From HIMB11 sp965657135 (GTDB lineage: Bacteria > Pseudomonadota > Alphaproteobacteria > Rhodobacterales > Rhodobacteraceae), in the NCBI GenBank assembly GCA_965657135.1, contig CBFHNF010000002.1:1-64000 (forward strand): a stretch of 64,000 nucleotides of DNA, written 5' to 3'. Within the stretch, counting starts at the first letter, position 1. Every line of letters begins with the position of its first letter. The notes beneath the pieces are model-generated. The model was given only the letters and a program-made list of their open reading frames with translations. It was not told the origin of the DNA and did not search any database. Shown in pieces: positions 8,616 through 16,649 of this stretch. Made by a program: the position numbers and the translations under genes.

Positions 8616-9422
8616 CTATCTAATTAGGTTCATGCTAAGGCGAATTTTTCCTCGTTCGGAGGTGGGCAAATGCCTGTTCAACCATTTGTTCACAAGCCCG
8701 AATAATCCGATCACAATCAGTGTCAGGATAATGAAATATCCAGCCAAAATAGGATAGGGCACGAAGGGATTAAAAGTCTTATCTGCAAAGTAATTGGCGT
8801 AATACAGAGCATCGCCCCGTTGACCTGTGGTCGGAAAGCCTGAGAAAAACACGAGTGTCGTTGCGTGGAACAAAAAGATGGCTTCGTTTGTATATGCAGG
8901 CCATGCAAGGCGCAGCATTGTTGGCCATGTTATACGACGAAATCTATGCCACCCTGTTAGACCATACGCATCCGCAGCCTCGATATCGCCTTTGGGTATG
9001 GATTGCAGCGCCCCATAGAATATTTCCCCAGTATAGGCAGATGTATTCAAAAACAACACGACAAGCGCCCCAATCCATGCCGATGAAAGAGGGTCAAAAA
9101 TCGAAAAGCTCTGTTTGAGTGACAAAAACAGGAAATAGGCAAAAAAGAATTGAATGAATAAAGGCGAACCGCGAAATATGAAAATTGTTAATTCCGCGCT
9201 GCGCCTAAATACCGGATTTGAAGACATTTTACCGATCGCCAGTACCGTGGCAAAGAAAAATCCAGATAGCAATGCCAAAACGCCGAAATAAATGTTCCAG
9301 ATCATTCCAGATCCAATCAGGGTAAACTGATGGCACAGCTTAAATTCGTTCCGTGGTAATAAGCGTTCACCAATTCCGATAGAGCGCAGGCCATAGTCGG
9401 CGATGATGTCCCAACAGCTCAT
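8616..9422 (-). CDS. Polar amino acid/amine ABC transporter permease (HisM/OccM type)
   Basis: 268-residue integral membrane protein with the binding-protein-dependent permease signature around EAADAYGLTGWHRFRRITWP (EAA loop contacting the ATPase). Hydrophobic segments suggest about five membrane helices. I start it at ATG 9422, which overlaps the stop of the upstream permease gene by 4 bp (ATGA); the open frame extends further but would run deep into that gene. It forms a heterodimeric pore with the product of 9419-10303. The operon partners suggest that the imported substrate is an amine or basic amino acid. Confidence 0.88.
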   Translation of the reverse strand: MSCWDIIADYGLRSIGIGERLLPRNEFKLCHQFTLIGSGMIWNIYFGVLALLSGFFFATVLAIGKMSSNPVFRRSAELTIFIFRGSPLFIQFFFAYFLFLSLKQSFSIFDPLSSAWIGALVVLFLNTSAYTGEIFYGALQSIPKGDIEAADAYGLTGWHRFRRITWPTMLRLAWPAYTNEAIFLFHATTLVFFSGFPTTGQRGDALYYANYFADKTFNPFVPYPILAGYFIILTLIVIGLFGLVNKWLNRHLPTSERGKIRLSMNLIR

Positions 9423-10303
9423 GTTGCGGCCCTCCGCTGTGCTTCGCCGGCGGCTGTGGCCTGACCGCGTGTAAGTCGGTTCATTATTCGGTCGAGTGCG
9501 ATTTCGGATGCCTTTGTAAACAAAAGGTAAAACACGAGCAGAGCCAAGAAATACCACATCCGCCAATCTGGGTGAGGATAATCCGTAAAGCGTGCCGTCT
9601 TTGATCCGCCTAATTCGCGGGCCCAATAAACGATATCCTCAACGCCCAAAAGGAATAACAGCGGCGTTGCTTTGATCAGGACCATCCAAAGATTACCAAG
9701 TCCCGGAAGCGCATATACCCACATCTGCGGAACAGTGATGCGCCAAAATACCTGACTGGCTGACATGCCGTATGCAATGGCAGTTTCTTGTTGGGTATGC
9801 GGTACTGCGCGCATTGCCCCGAATAAAACATTTGCGGAAAAGGCACCAAAGACGATGGCAAATGTGAACACGGCCAATGCAAACCCATAGGTTTCATGCA
9901 CCCATTGAGGTGCGTTTCCCAAAGGAAGTTTTGCAGCCTGACACACCACAAAATCGTTGCCTTGCCTAATTGGAGCGCTCCAATCGGGACACAAAAACTT
10001 ATGGCGTGACCACTCCAAAAGCTGATCTAGCGCGATGACAAAGAACATAAAAAATGCGATGTCAGGGACACCACGCACGATTGCGATGTATCCACGTCCT
10101 AACAAGTTGAAAATAAAGAACTTGGAGCGCGCAGCCATCGCGCCCACAAATCCAAATCCCAATGCACAAGGTGCCGTAATGCCCAACAGAAGGAGTACTG
10201 TCAAAAAAGACCAATAAAATCCCATGTGTTTAGGTGTTGTGAGATAACACAACATCCAGCGTAGCTGCCCTAAGGTATCGGGATCGGTACAATAATGGAA
10301 CAT
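9419..10303 (-). CDS. Polar amino acid/amine ABC transporter permease (HisQ/OccQ type)
   Basis: 294-residue permease from ATG 10303 (MFHYCTDPDTLG); an in-frame TTG at 10336 is possible but less likely. The EAA-type loop is visible as QQETAIAYGMSASQVFWRIT, followed by a C-terminal hydrophobic region. It carries a longer first periplasmic segment than HisQ, as is usual for the arginine/octopine-type permeases of Rhodobacteraceae. It is followed by the second permease with a 4-bp overlap, and separated from the binding-protein gene by a 60-bp gap containing a stable hairpin. Confidence 0.87.
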   Translation of the reverse strand: MFHYCTDPDTLGQLRWMLCYLTTPKHMGFYWSFLTVLLLLGITAPCALGFGFVGAMAARSKFFIFNLLGRGYIAIVRGVPDIAFFMFFVIALDQLLEWSRHKFLCPDWSAPIRQGNDFVVCQAAKLPLGNAPQWVHETYGFALAVFTFAIVFGAFSANVLFGAMRAVPHTQQETAIAYGMSASQVFWRITVPQMWVYALPGLGNLWMVLIKATPLLFLLGVEDIVYWARELGGSKTARFTDYPHPDWRMWYFLALLVFYLLFTKASEIALDRIMNRLTRGQATAAGEAQRRAAT

Positions 10304-10321
10304 GGTGGCCAGTTCATAGAA

Positions 10322-10351
10322 AATGCGGCACGCCAAACAACGCGCCGCATT
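10322..10351 (-). terminator. Intercistronic hairpin between binding-protein and permease genes
   Basis: Perfect 8-bp inverted repeat AATGCGGC/GCCGCATT with a 14-nt loop and no U-run. Such hairpins after binding-protein genes commonly protect the upstream mRNA or partly attenuate transcription, giving more binding protein than permease. Function here is inferred from position. Confidence 0.5.
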
Positions 10352-10363
10352 AAGTGGGTTGAA

Positions 10364-11092
10364 TTAGAATTGGCTAGAAGTCGGCAGCCACTCGCCGATC
10401 AAGATATTCAACGTACCATCGGCTTTCATTTCTTGGATTGCGGCTGTGAACTTTGCACGCAACTCAGCGTCTGACTTGCGGAAGCCCATGCCGATACCGC
10501 CACCGATATAAACGTCATCACCTGAGAATGTCATGTCGGCGCTTTCTACAACGATTGGCTCCAAATAAGCCTTGTCGGCAAGAACTGCATCGGCTTCGCC
10601 AGAGCGAACCGCAGCAATTGTTTCCTCGGGTGATGAGAACTCTAACAAAGTCGCACCGCTTGATGCGATGTAGGACGCTTGGATTGTGCTTGCCTGCGCC
10701 GCAATGATTGCGCCCGATAAGTCACCAGAAAACGCGGTTAGTGTTGCAAATGCTGATGGATCAGGAAGTGTATATTGCTCAGAGAAATCAATAACTTCCA
10801 TGCGCTCTTCAGTGACGGACATACCTGCGATGATTGTGTCATAGTTGCCAGAAAGCAGGTTAGGAATGATGCTGTCCCATTCGTTTGTTACCCACTCACA
10901 TGTCAATTCTGCGCGCGCGCAAAGCTCATCGCCCAATTCGCGCTCAAATCCAGCAACTTCACCATTGTCGTCGATAAAGTTATAGGGAGGGTATGCGCCC
11001 TCAGTCCCCATACGAACGACCGAATGGCCTGCCGCCATTGTCAAAGTTGCGCTCATCATCAGCGCCGTAGTCCCTAAAACGAGTGTTTTCAT
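10364..11092 (-). CDS. Periplasmic substrate-binding protein, polar amino acid/amine ABC transporter
   Basis: 242 residues, with a Sec signal peptide (MKTLVLGTTALMMSATLTMAAG) likely cleaved after Ala-Ala-Gly or nearby. The mature protein has the family 3 solute-binding fold: EGAYPPYNF near the start, then GFERELGDELC, NEWDSIIPNLLSGNYDTIIAGMS and a late GIGMGFRK. The two cysteines in ELCARAELTCEW fit the disulfide seen in His/Arg-binding proteins. Family knowledge points to basic amino acids or opine-like compounds; the co-operonic amine ligases make a polyamine or other amine possible. Confidence 0.9.
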   Translation of the reverse strand: MKTLVLGTTALMMSATLTMAAGHSVVRMGTEGAYPPYNFIDDNGEVAGFERELGDELCARAELTCEWVTNEWDSIIPNLLSGNYDTIIAGMSVTEERMEVIDFSEQYTLPDPSAFATLTAFSGDLSGAIIAAQASTIQASYIASSGATLLEFSSPEETIAAVRSGEADAVLADKAYLEPIVVESADMTFSGDDVYIGGGIGMGFRKSDAELRAKFTAAIQEMKADGTLNILIGEWLPTSSQF

Positions 11093-11125
11093 TTTCTTCT
11101 CCCAGTTTGTTTAGGTCTTGATTAG

Positions 11126-11884
11126 CTAACCCAAAAATTCCTTTAAACGCTCCGATTTTGGTGCGTTGAACAGTTCATTTGGATGTCCTTCTTCTTCTAT
11201 GCGGCCCTGATGCAAAAAGATTACATGATCTGATACATCACGCGCCATATTCATATCATGCGTTACAATTAACATTGTTCGGCCCTCTTCGGCTAGGCCT
11301 TTGATAACACGGATGACTTCTTGTTCCAATTCAGGGTCTAAGGCAGAGGTTGGTTCATCGAATAACAATGCTTCTGGTTCCATACACAGCGCACGTGCGA
11401 TTGCTGCGCGTTGTTGCTGTCCACCGGATAGTTGTGCGGGATAAGCATCACATTTATCACCGATGCCAACTTGTGATAAATATCCTCTTGCCGAGGCTTC
11501 CACCTCGTTCTTGTCACGTTTCAAAACGCTGATTGGCGCTTCCATGACATTTTCCAATATTGTCATGTGCGACCATAGGTTAAACTGTTGAAACACCATC
11601 GAGAGGTTCGTGCGGATCCGTGTGATCTGTTTTTGATCAAATGGACGGCGCTCTGTGCCCGTGGTCCATTTGATGGGTTCGCCCTTGAATGATATCTCGC
11701 CTGCTTGACTGTCTTCCAGCAGGTTACAGCATCGCAATAGTGTTGATTTGCCTGATCCAGATGATCCAATCAACGAAATAACGTCACCTTTATGAGCGGT
11801 GACGTCGACACCCTTTAATACTTCTAATTCGCCATAGGCTTTGTGAAGGTTGGTAATTTGAATGACAGGTGTTTTTTGGTTCAC
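11126..11884 (-). CDS. Polar amino acid/amine ABC transporter ATP-binding protein (HisP type)
   Basis: 252-residue ABC ATPase, first gene of the minus-strand amine operon. Walker A GSSGSGKST is at 40-48, the ABC signature LSGGQQQR at 152-159, Walker B LLFDEP at 173-178, and the switch His is in IVTHDMNMA. The insert PIKWTTGTERRPFDQ is the HisP/OccP-type feature. It powers the two permeases downstream. A TTTGATCAAA palindrome 20 bp upstream of the start probably marks the operon's control region. Confidence 0.93.
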   Translation of the reverse strand: MNQKTPVIQITNLHKAYGELEVLKGVDVTAHKGDVISLIGSSGSGKSTLLRCCNLLEDSQAGEISFKGEPIKWTTGTERRPFDQKQITRIRTNLSMVFQQFNLWSHMTILENVMEAPISVLKRDKNEVEASARGYLSQVGIGDKCDAYPAQLSGGQQQRAAIARALCMEPEALLFDEPTSALDPELEQEVIRVIKGLAEEGRTMLIVTHDMNMARDVSDHVIFLHQGRIEEEGHPNELFNAPKSERLKEFLG

Positions 11885-11903
11885 GTGATTCTCGGTAGCG
11901 ATG

Positions 11904-11913
11904 TTTGATCAAA
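11904..11913. promoter_or_regulatory. TTTGATCAAA palindrome upstream of the amine transporter operon
   Basis: 10-bp perfect palindrome 20 bp before the ATPase start codon, with the same core as the 18-bp palindrome at 8547. The same 10-mer also occurs inside two coding regions (11632, 59320), so the core alone is weak evidence; its place before both promoters is what matters. Confidence 0.4.
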
Positions 11914-11982
11914 TCTTAAGGCAGGAAAATTCGCGCGACAATAACCATAAACTCAACCCCGTCGCAAATTCATCCAACCACC

Positions 11983-12741
11983 TTAGGCGTGTCCAAACAA
12001 ATTGCAAGGCGAACTTGGGCTGAGGATGTTCAAATAATGCTGTTTCGGGATTTTCACGATTCCGCACAAACCCAATTTGTTTAGATCGACACGAGACATG
12101 TCCCCAAGTGTATTTTGGACGGCCACAAATAGTTCATCCGTATCAAATCGCTCCGCACATATAAAAGGGAGGCTCGGAGTCGGCGTCGTCCAATGCACCA
12201 CTCGCAATTTATTTGTCAGTTCGGTTTGATAGGTTAATAATAATCGCCAGGTATGTGCATCAATTGCGGCAAAGTCTGCCTTACGCGTTGAAACCGCAAT
12301 GGCTGAGTTTGCATGGGCATGGGTTTGAAGGCCAGCGGTGGGTTTTAAACCAGCCTCCTCCATCTCGGATACAACTGCGGCCCATCCAGATTGCGAGAGG
12401 GGTTCATTATACGCGATTGTTGTGTTTGCAAGGTCACCGAGTTGATGCAACTTGCTGTCGCGATGAACGATGACGGCGCTTCGGTAGTGACCTGGGGGAC
12501 ATCCCGCTATTCCATAATCAGGGGTACCAATCAATTTTACCTTGTCATGCAGAAATGTTCGATATGGCATCCCACAGGTTTGGCCAAATACGAGATCAGA
12601 ACGCTGCCAAAAATTCACAATGTTGTCTGGCTTTGTTAGGCTTTCAGGGCCAAAACCCAAATTTGACCGCAGTTTAGACCAAAACAAATCCTGCTCGGTT
12701 TGCAATTCTTGGCGGTCATACATTGGAAGGCCGGCAATCAT
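11983..12741 (-). CDS. PhnD-like phosphate/phosphonate-type substrate-binding domain protein, no signal peptide
   Basis: 252 residues resembling PhnD/TauA-like binding proteins: GLPMYDRQELQTEQDLFW at the start, FGQTCGMPYR in the middle, a typical AYNEPLSQSGWAAV hinge segment and IDAHTWRLL. I start at ATG 12741, one base after the stop of the TerB-like gene; ATG 12723 is also possible. No signal peptide or lipobox is seen, and no permease or ATPase gene is nearby, so it may be a cytoplasmic ligand sensor rather than a transporter part. The ligand is unknown. Confidence 0.7.
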   Translation of the reverse strand: MIAGLPMYDRQELQTEQDLFWSKLRSNLGFGPESLTKPDNIVNFWQRSDLVFGQTCGMPYRTFLHDKVKLIGTPDYGIAGCPPGHYRSAVIVHRDSKLHQLGDLANTTIAYNEPLSQSGWAAVVSEMEEAGLKPTAGLQTHAHANSAIAVSTRKADFAAIDAHTWRLLLTYQTELTNKLRVVHWTTPTPSLPFICAERFDTDELFVAVQNTLGDMSRVDLNKLGLCGIVKIPKQHYLNILSPSSPCNLFGHA

Positions 12742-12742
12742 G

Positions 12743-13174
12743 TCATCCGACCCTTTGGCGGGCCTTTGCGCTATCCACGTCCGTGACACCCAAAAGGCTT
12801 GATACCAATCTGATCAAGGAATCTTCTTCGGCGTTCCGCTCGCCGTCGGCCAATGCGATTGCCCAAAGTGCTTCGATCACTGCAAGGCGTTCCTCATAGG
12901 GAACACACTCTTTGATTGCCCGAGTGAATCGAACCGTATCTGGGGCCTGAATTTCGAGGGTTTCACCCTCTTGGCGTAGCGTTTCCGCAGATGTGTCATC
13001 CAAATGAAAACGGGCGGCTAGAACGCGATCTATGTTGTTTATTTCAACTTTAGCATACTCTCCATCCGAACGTGCAACACGCACCAATAAGGCTGCGATT
13101 GCCAGACGTGCATCACTATCGCTCAGCGGGGCTGGGGTTGGTGACATCAAGCGGTTTAAAAATTCGCCAATCAT
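12743..13174 (-). CDS. TerB-family protein
   Basis: 143 residues of the all-helical TerB/tellurite-resistance-like fold. The repeated acidic motifs ARSDGEYAKVE and ALADGERNAEED, each in a helix-turn context, fit the two metal-binding-like halves of this family. It is not accompanied by other ter genes, so tellurite resistance should not be assumed. It overlaps the DUF1330 gene upstream by 4 bp and nearly abuts the PhnD-like gene downstream, so the three are translated from one message. Function unknown. Confidence 0.75.
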   Translation of the reverse strand: MIGEFLNRLMSPTPAPLSDSDARLAIAALLVRVARSDGEYAKVEINNIDRVLAARFHLDDTSAETLRQEGETLEIQAPDTVRFTRAIKECVPYEERLAVIEALWAIALADGERNAEEDSLIRLVSSLLGVTDVDSAKARQRVG

Positions 13175-13467
13175 TCGCCATCATACCCTTCTACTATAAC
13201 CAAATCACCCGTTGATACCTTGGCGCGGATTTCAAATGCCGCGCGATATTCTGGGCTTGTGTAACAAGCGCGCGCAGTTTCGATGTCATCGAATTCTAGA
13301 ACCACTGTTCTTGGTCGAACGCTGCCCTCTTCTACGGTTTGTTCCCCGCCGCGCACTAAGAAACGAGCACCAAATTTTTCAAACGCAACGGCGTTTGCTT
13401 TTCTATAGTCTTCGTAGACCACGGGGTCTTCGACAGTGACGTGGCCAATCCAATAACCTTTTGGCAT
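13171..13467 (-). CDS. DUF1330 family protein
   Basis: 98 residues starting MPKGYWIGHVTVEDP, a typical DUF1330 opening (small ferredoxin-like alpha/beta fold, dimeric alpha-beta barrel). The segment TVVLEFDDIETARACYTSPEY is the conserved family core. GGGAG 7 nt before ATG 13467 supports the start over an upstream in-frame TTG. It lies in a secG-pyrG-rlmJ-linked minus-strand run, overlapping the TerB gene by 4 bp. The biochemical role of the family is not established. Confidence 0.85.
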   Translation of the reverse strand: MPKGYWIGHVTVEDPVVYEDYRKANAVAFEKFGARFLVRGGEQTVEEGSVRPRTVVLEFDDIETARACYTSPEYRAAFEIRAKVSTGDLVIVEGYDGE

Positions 13468-13478
13468 TTCGCTCCCTT

Positions 13479-14261
13479 TCAAGTTAGTTTGCCGAAAATA
13501 TCAGCAATGCGTTTTAGCTCATCTGCTAAACCAAATGGGGAGTTCACGATGAAAAGTCCAGAACCCACCATTCTGTGGCCCTCCCGTACAGGTGGGAAGT
13601 TTACCTCGGCGCGTAGACCATCTGGATGGTTTTCGACCAAGGCTGCCAACATAGGATCATGCGCGCCCGAGGTCAGAATAGGGTACCACAACATGATGAC
13701 GCCTACGTTCCATTTTTTGTGCAGTTTAGCAATCATAGGTGGAATGGTCGTATAATCGGTTTTGATTTCGTAACTGGGATCAATCAATAGCAACCCCCGC
13801 CGGGGGGTCGGGGGACATAAGCTGTGCGCAAGCTGAAAGCCATCTTGTTGATAGACCTTGGCCCTTTTTCCAATTGCGGATCTAAGGGCAATGGCTTCTT
13901 GGGGGTGCAGTTCCGCTAAATGCATCTGATCTGTTGCACGCAGTAATTCACGTGCGATCCATGGCGACCCTGGATAATGCCTTGGGCCAAAGGTGTCACG
14001 CACCTTGTTTAGAACCCTCAGATAAGGGTGGTCTAATCCCAGTCCTGTTTGAACGCCATCATATTCAATTCCTTTTTCAGCCTCTCCCGTTTTTTTTGCG
14101 GCATCTGAGGCAAGGTCATACAATGCGCGACCTGAATGGGTTTCAATATAGCTGATTGGTTTATCTTTGGCGGTCAAATAGGCAACTACCCAGGCAAGCG
14201 CCGCATGCTTTTGCACATCAGCCAAGTTACCTGCGTGAAAGATATGTTGATAGGATAGCAT
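13479..14261 (-). CDS. rlmJ: 23S rRNA (adenine(2030)-N6)-methyltransferase RlmJ
   Basis: 260-residue SAM-dependent methyltransferase that modifies A2030 of 23S rRNA. The N-terminus MLSYQHIFHAGNLADVQKH is highly characteristic of RlmJ (formerly YhiR/ComJ), and the catalytic DPxY-type motif appears as LLIDPSYEIKTDY. Length is close to the family norm. It starts 27 bp after pyrG and ends 11 bp before the DUF1330 start, consistent with one operon. Confidence 0.92.
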   Translation of the reverse strand: MLSYQHIFHAGNLADVQKHAALAWVVAYLTAKDKPISYIETHSGRALYDLASDAAKKTGEAEKGIEYDGVQTGLGLDHPYLRVLNKVRDTFGPRHYPGSPWIARELLRATDQMHLAELHPQEAIALRSAIGKRAKVYQQDGFQLAHSLCPPTPRRGLLLIDPSYEIKTDYTTIPPMIAKLHKKWNVGVIMLWYPILTSGAHDPMLAALVENHPDGLRAEVNFPPVREGHRMVGSGLFIVNSPFGLADELKRIADIFGKLT

Positions 14262-14288
14262 CCCTGAGGTGTGCCAGTGATTGGCTGA

Positions 14289-15932
14289 TTACACAAGTCT
14301 GCTGGTGTCTTTGGCCGCGCGCACAAAGTCAGCAAATAAAGGATGTGGCTGAAACGGCTTTGACTTTAGTTCTGGATGGAACTGCACACCAATAAACCAT
14401 GGATGATCCTTCCATTCCACAATTTCAGGTAGCCGCCCATCGGGTGACATTCCTGAAAAGCTAAGCCCTGCTTTTTCCAACTGCTCACGATAACGAATAT
14501 CAACTTCGTATCGATGACGGTGTCGTTCTTCTATGGAGGTCCCGCCATATATTTCGGCAACTTTGCTACTCTCAGCTAAGGTCGCGGAATAGGCGCCTAG
14601 ACGCATTGTGCCGCCTTTATCATCCGTTACTTTTCTTGCAACTGTGCGGTTCCCCTGAACCCACTCCTTTAAGTGATAGACGACGGGTTCAAACCGCTTT
14701 CCACCAGCTTCATGATCAAACTCTTCTGATCCCGCATCTTTGAGGCCCGCAACGTTTCGTGCCGCCTCGATCACAGCCATTTGCATGCCAAGACAAATAC
14801 CAAGGTAAGGGATTTTATGTTCACGTGCGAATGTGGCTGCTTTGATTTTACCCTCAGTGCCGCGTTCGCCAAAACCGCCTGGTACCAAGATGGCATGAAA
14901 TCCCTGTAATCGGGGCGCTGGATCTTCTGTATCAAAGATTTCTGCATCCACCCATTCCACCTTTACTTTGACACGGTTTGCCATTCCTCCGTGTGTCAGC
15001 GCTTCGGCGATCGACTTATAGGCGTCTTCTAGCTGGGTATATTTTCCGACGATGGCGACTTTGACTGCGCCTTCAGGATTATAGATGCGATCTGCGACAT
15101 CGTTCCAGCGCATCAAATCCGGCTTGGGAGCAGGTGCGATTCCAAAGGCATCCAAAACAGCCTGATCCAGGCCCTCACGATGATAGGCGAGGGGCGCTTC
15201 GTAAATCGATTTCAGGTCTTGGGCGGCAATGACGCTGTCTTTGCGCACATTGCAGAACAGAGCCAGTTTATCGCGCTCTTTTTCAGGGATTGGGCCTTCT
15301 GATCGACACACTAGGATGTCAGGCGCAAGTCCAATTGAGCGCAACTCCTTGACGGAGTGTTGGGTTGGTTTCGTTTTTAATTCACCCGACGCTTTGATGA
15401 ATGGCAAAAGCGTTAGGTGCATGAAAATACATTGACCACGCGGTTTATCCTGTGAAAACTGGCGAATGGCTTCAAAAAATGGTAGCCCCTCGATATCACC
15501 TACGGTTCCGCCTATCTCGCATAGCATAAAATCAACTTCATCTTCGCCAATCGAAATGAAATCTTTTATTTCGTTGGTGACATGGGGAATAACTTGGATC
15601 GTCTTTCCCAAATAATCACCGCGGCGTTCTTTTTCGAGAACATTCGAATAGATGCGTCCCGATGAGATTGAGTCAGTATTGCGCGCAGCGACACCCGTAA
15701 AGCGTTCGTAATGCCCTAGGTCCAAGTCCGTTTCAGCGCCGTCGTCGGTGACAAAAACCTCTCCATGTTCAAAGGGACTCATCGTGCCTGGGTCAACATT
15801 TAAATATGGGTCAAGTTTTCGGAGTCTAACACTATATCCGCGAGCCTGCAGTAATGCACCCAGTGCAGCTGAGGCCAAGCCCTTCCCAAGTGAAGAGACC
15901 ACGCCGCCGGTGATGAAAACAAAACGTGCCAT
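14289..15932 (-). CDS. pyrG: CTP synthase
   Basis: Makes CTP from UTP, ATP and glutamine, the last step of pyrimidine nucleotide synthesis. 547 residues. The synthetase domain begins MARFVFITGGVVSSLGKG (P-loop-like) and contains YLNVDPGTMSPFEHGEV; the C-terminal glutaminase domain has the nucleophile in GICLGMQ and His/Glu in VQFHPE. I chose ATG 15932 rather than an in-frame start 30 bp upstream because all family members begin at this methionine; GGGAG lies about 10 nt before it. The gene order secG-pyrG is common in alphaproteobacteria. Confidence 0.96.
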   Translation of the reverse strand: MARFVFITGGVVSSLGKGLASAALGALLQARGYSVRLRKLDPYLNVDPGTMSPFEHGEVFVTDDGAETDLDLGHYERFTGVAARNTDSISSGRIYSNVLEKERRGDYLGKTIQVIPHVTNEIKDFISIGEDEVDFMLCEIGGTVGDIEGLPFFEAIRQFSQDKPRGQCIFMHLTLLPFIKASGELKTKPTQHSVKELRSIGLAPDILVCRSEGPIPEKERDKLALFCNVRKDSVIAAQDLKSIYEAPLAYHREGLDQAVLDAFGIAPAPKPDLMRWNDVADRIYNPEGAVKVAIVGKYTQLEDAYKSIAEALTHGGMANRVKVKVEWVDAEIFDTEDPAPRLQGFHAILVPGGFGERGTEGKIKAATFAREHKIPYLGICLGMQMAVIEAARNVAGLKDAGSEEFDHEAGGKRFEPVVYHLKEWVQGNRTVARKVTDDKGGTMRLGAYSATLAESSKVAEIYGGTSIEERHRHRYEVDIRYREQLEKAGLSFSGMSPDGRLPEIVEWKDHPWFIGVQFHPELKSKPFQPHPLFADFVRAAKDTSRLV

Positions 15933-16054
15933 AGGTTGGTGCTCTCCCGTAGTATTGAGCATGAATGCAATAATGTGTCAGTCCCATTCGCTCTTAAAAA
16001 GCAATGTACCACGGGACTCAAGCTATAAAGGATTCGCTAAATTTTGCAAGATAA

Positions 16055-16073
16055 CCGCAACATTATGTTGCGG
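16055..16073 (-). terminator. Hairpin between secG and pyrG
   Basis: Perfect inverted repeat CCGCAACAT/ATGTTGCGG around a single T. On the minus strand it is followed by TTATCTTG, a weak U-tract. It may attenuate or end the secG transcript. The rest of the 169-bp gap shows nothing else I recognise. Confidence 0.5.
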
Positions 16074-16101
16074 CTATGTAATTAACCTCAAGGGATAGTG
16101 T

Positions 16102-16461
16102 TTAATCGGCGCTTGGTAGGAGCGGTGCAGTTCCACCACTGCTTGGCGGAAGCAATTCGTCTACATTCAGCTCTGGCGCAGTATCTTCTAGGGTTGAGGG
16201 TGCAACGCCAAGCCGATCCAAGACTGAACCATCTGAAGCATTTTGTGCAGCGATGATTGTTAGAGTGATCGAGGTGATAATAAATGCGATCGCCAGAATC
16301 CACGTCGCCTTGGACATCGCTGTCGCAGCACCTCGGCTCGACATGACATTGTCGCCACCACTGCCCATTCCAAGGCCGCCGCCCTCTGAACGCTGAAGCA
16401 AAACAATTCCAACCAGCCCCAAGGCTAGCAGTAGATGTATGGTGAGTACGACGTTTTCCAT
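16102..16461 (-). CDS. secG: Preprotein translocase subunit SecG
   Basis: 119-residue inner-membrane protein of the SecYEG channel. It has two hydrophobic helices (about 4-24, HLLLALGLVGIVLLQ, and 50-72) joined by the glycine/serine-rich cytoplasmic loop RSEGGGLGMGSGGDNVMSSR, which is diagnostic. The alanine/proline/serine-rich tail is the variable part. The start ATG 16461 is preceded by GGGGAAGA; the longer open frame upstream has no SecG similarity. Divergent from purA. Confidence 0.93.
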   Translation of the reverse strand: MENVVLTIHLLLALGLVGIVLLQRSEGGGLGMGSGGDNVMSSRGAATAMSKATWILAIAFIITSITLTIIAAQNASDGSVLDRLGVAPSTLEDTAPELNVDELLPPSSGGTAPLLPSAD

Positions 16462-16649
16462 TCTTCCCCGCAGGTTTTCGATTTGCAGGCGTAGATAGTC
16501 ATGTTTTCGCACATGAGCAAGGGGAGATTGCCTCATAAATACCATGAAGGTCGCATCACTTTTTACACCTGCGGCATTTTCGTGGTTTCCATGGCACTGT
16601 TCACTCTGTATATCAACGCGGGTTTGGTAGCGCATGAGAAAGGCGAAAC

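Noticed and set aside
11632..11641. TTTGATCAAA inside the ABC ATPase gene
   Set aside because: It falls in codons for Phe-Asp-Gln of the protein and is not near a start; treated as chance.
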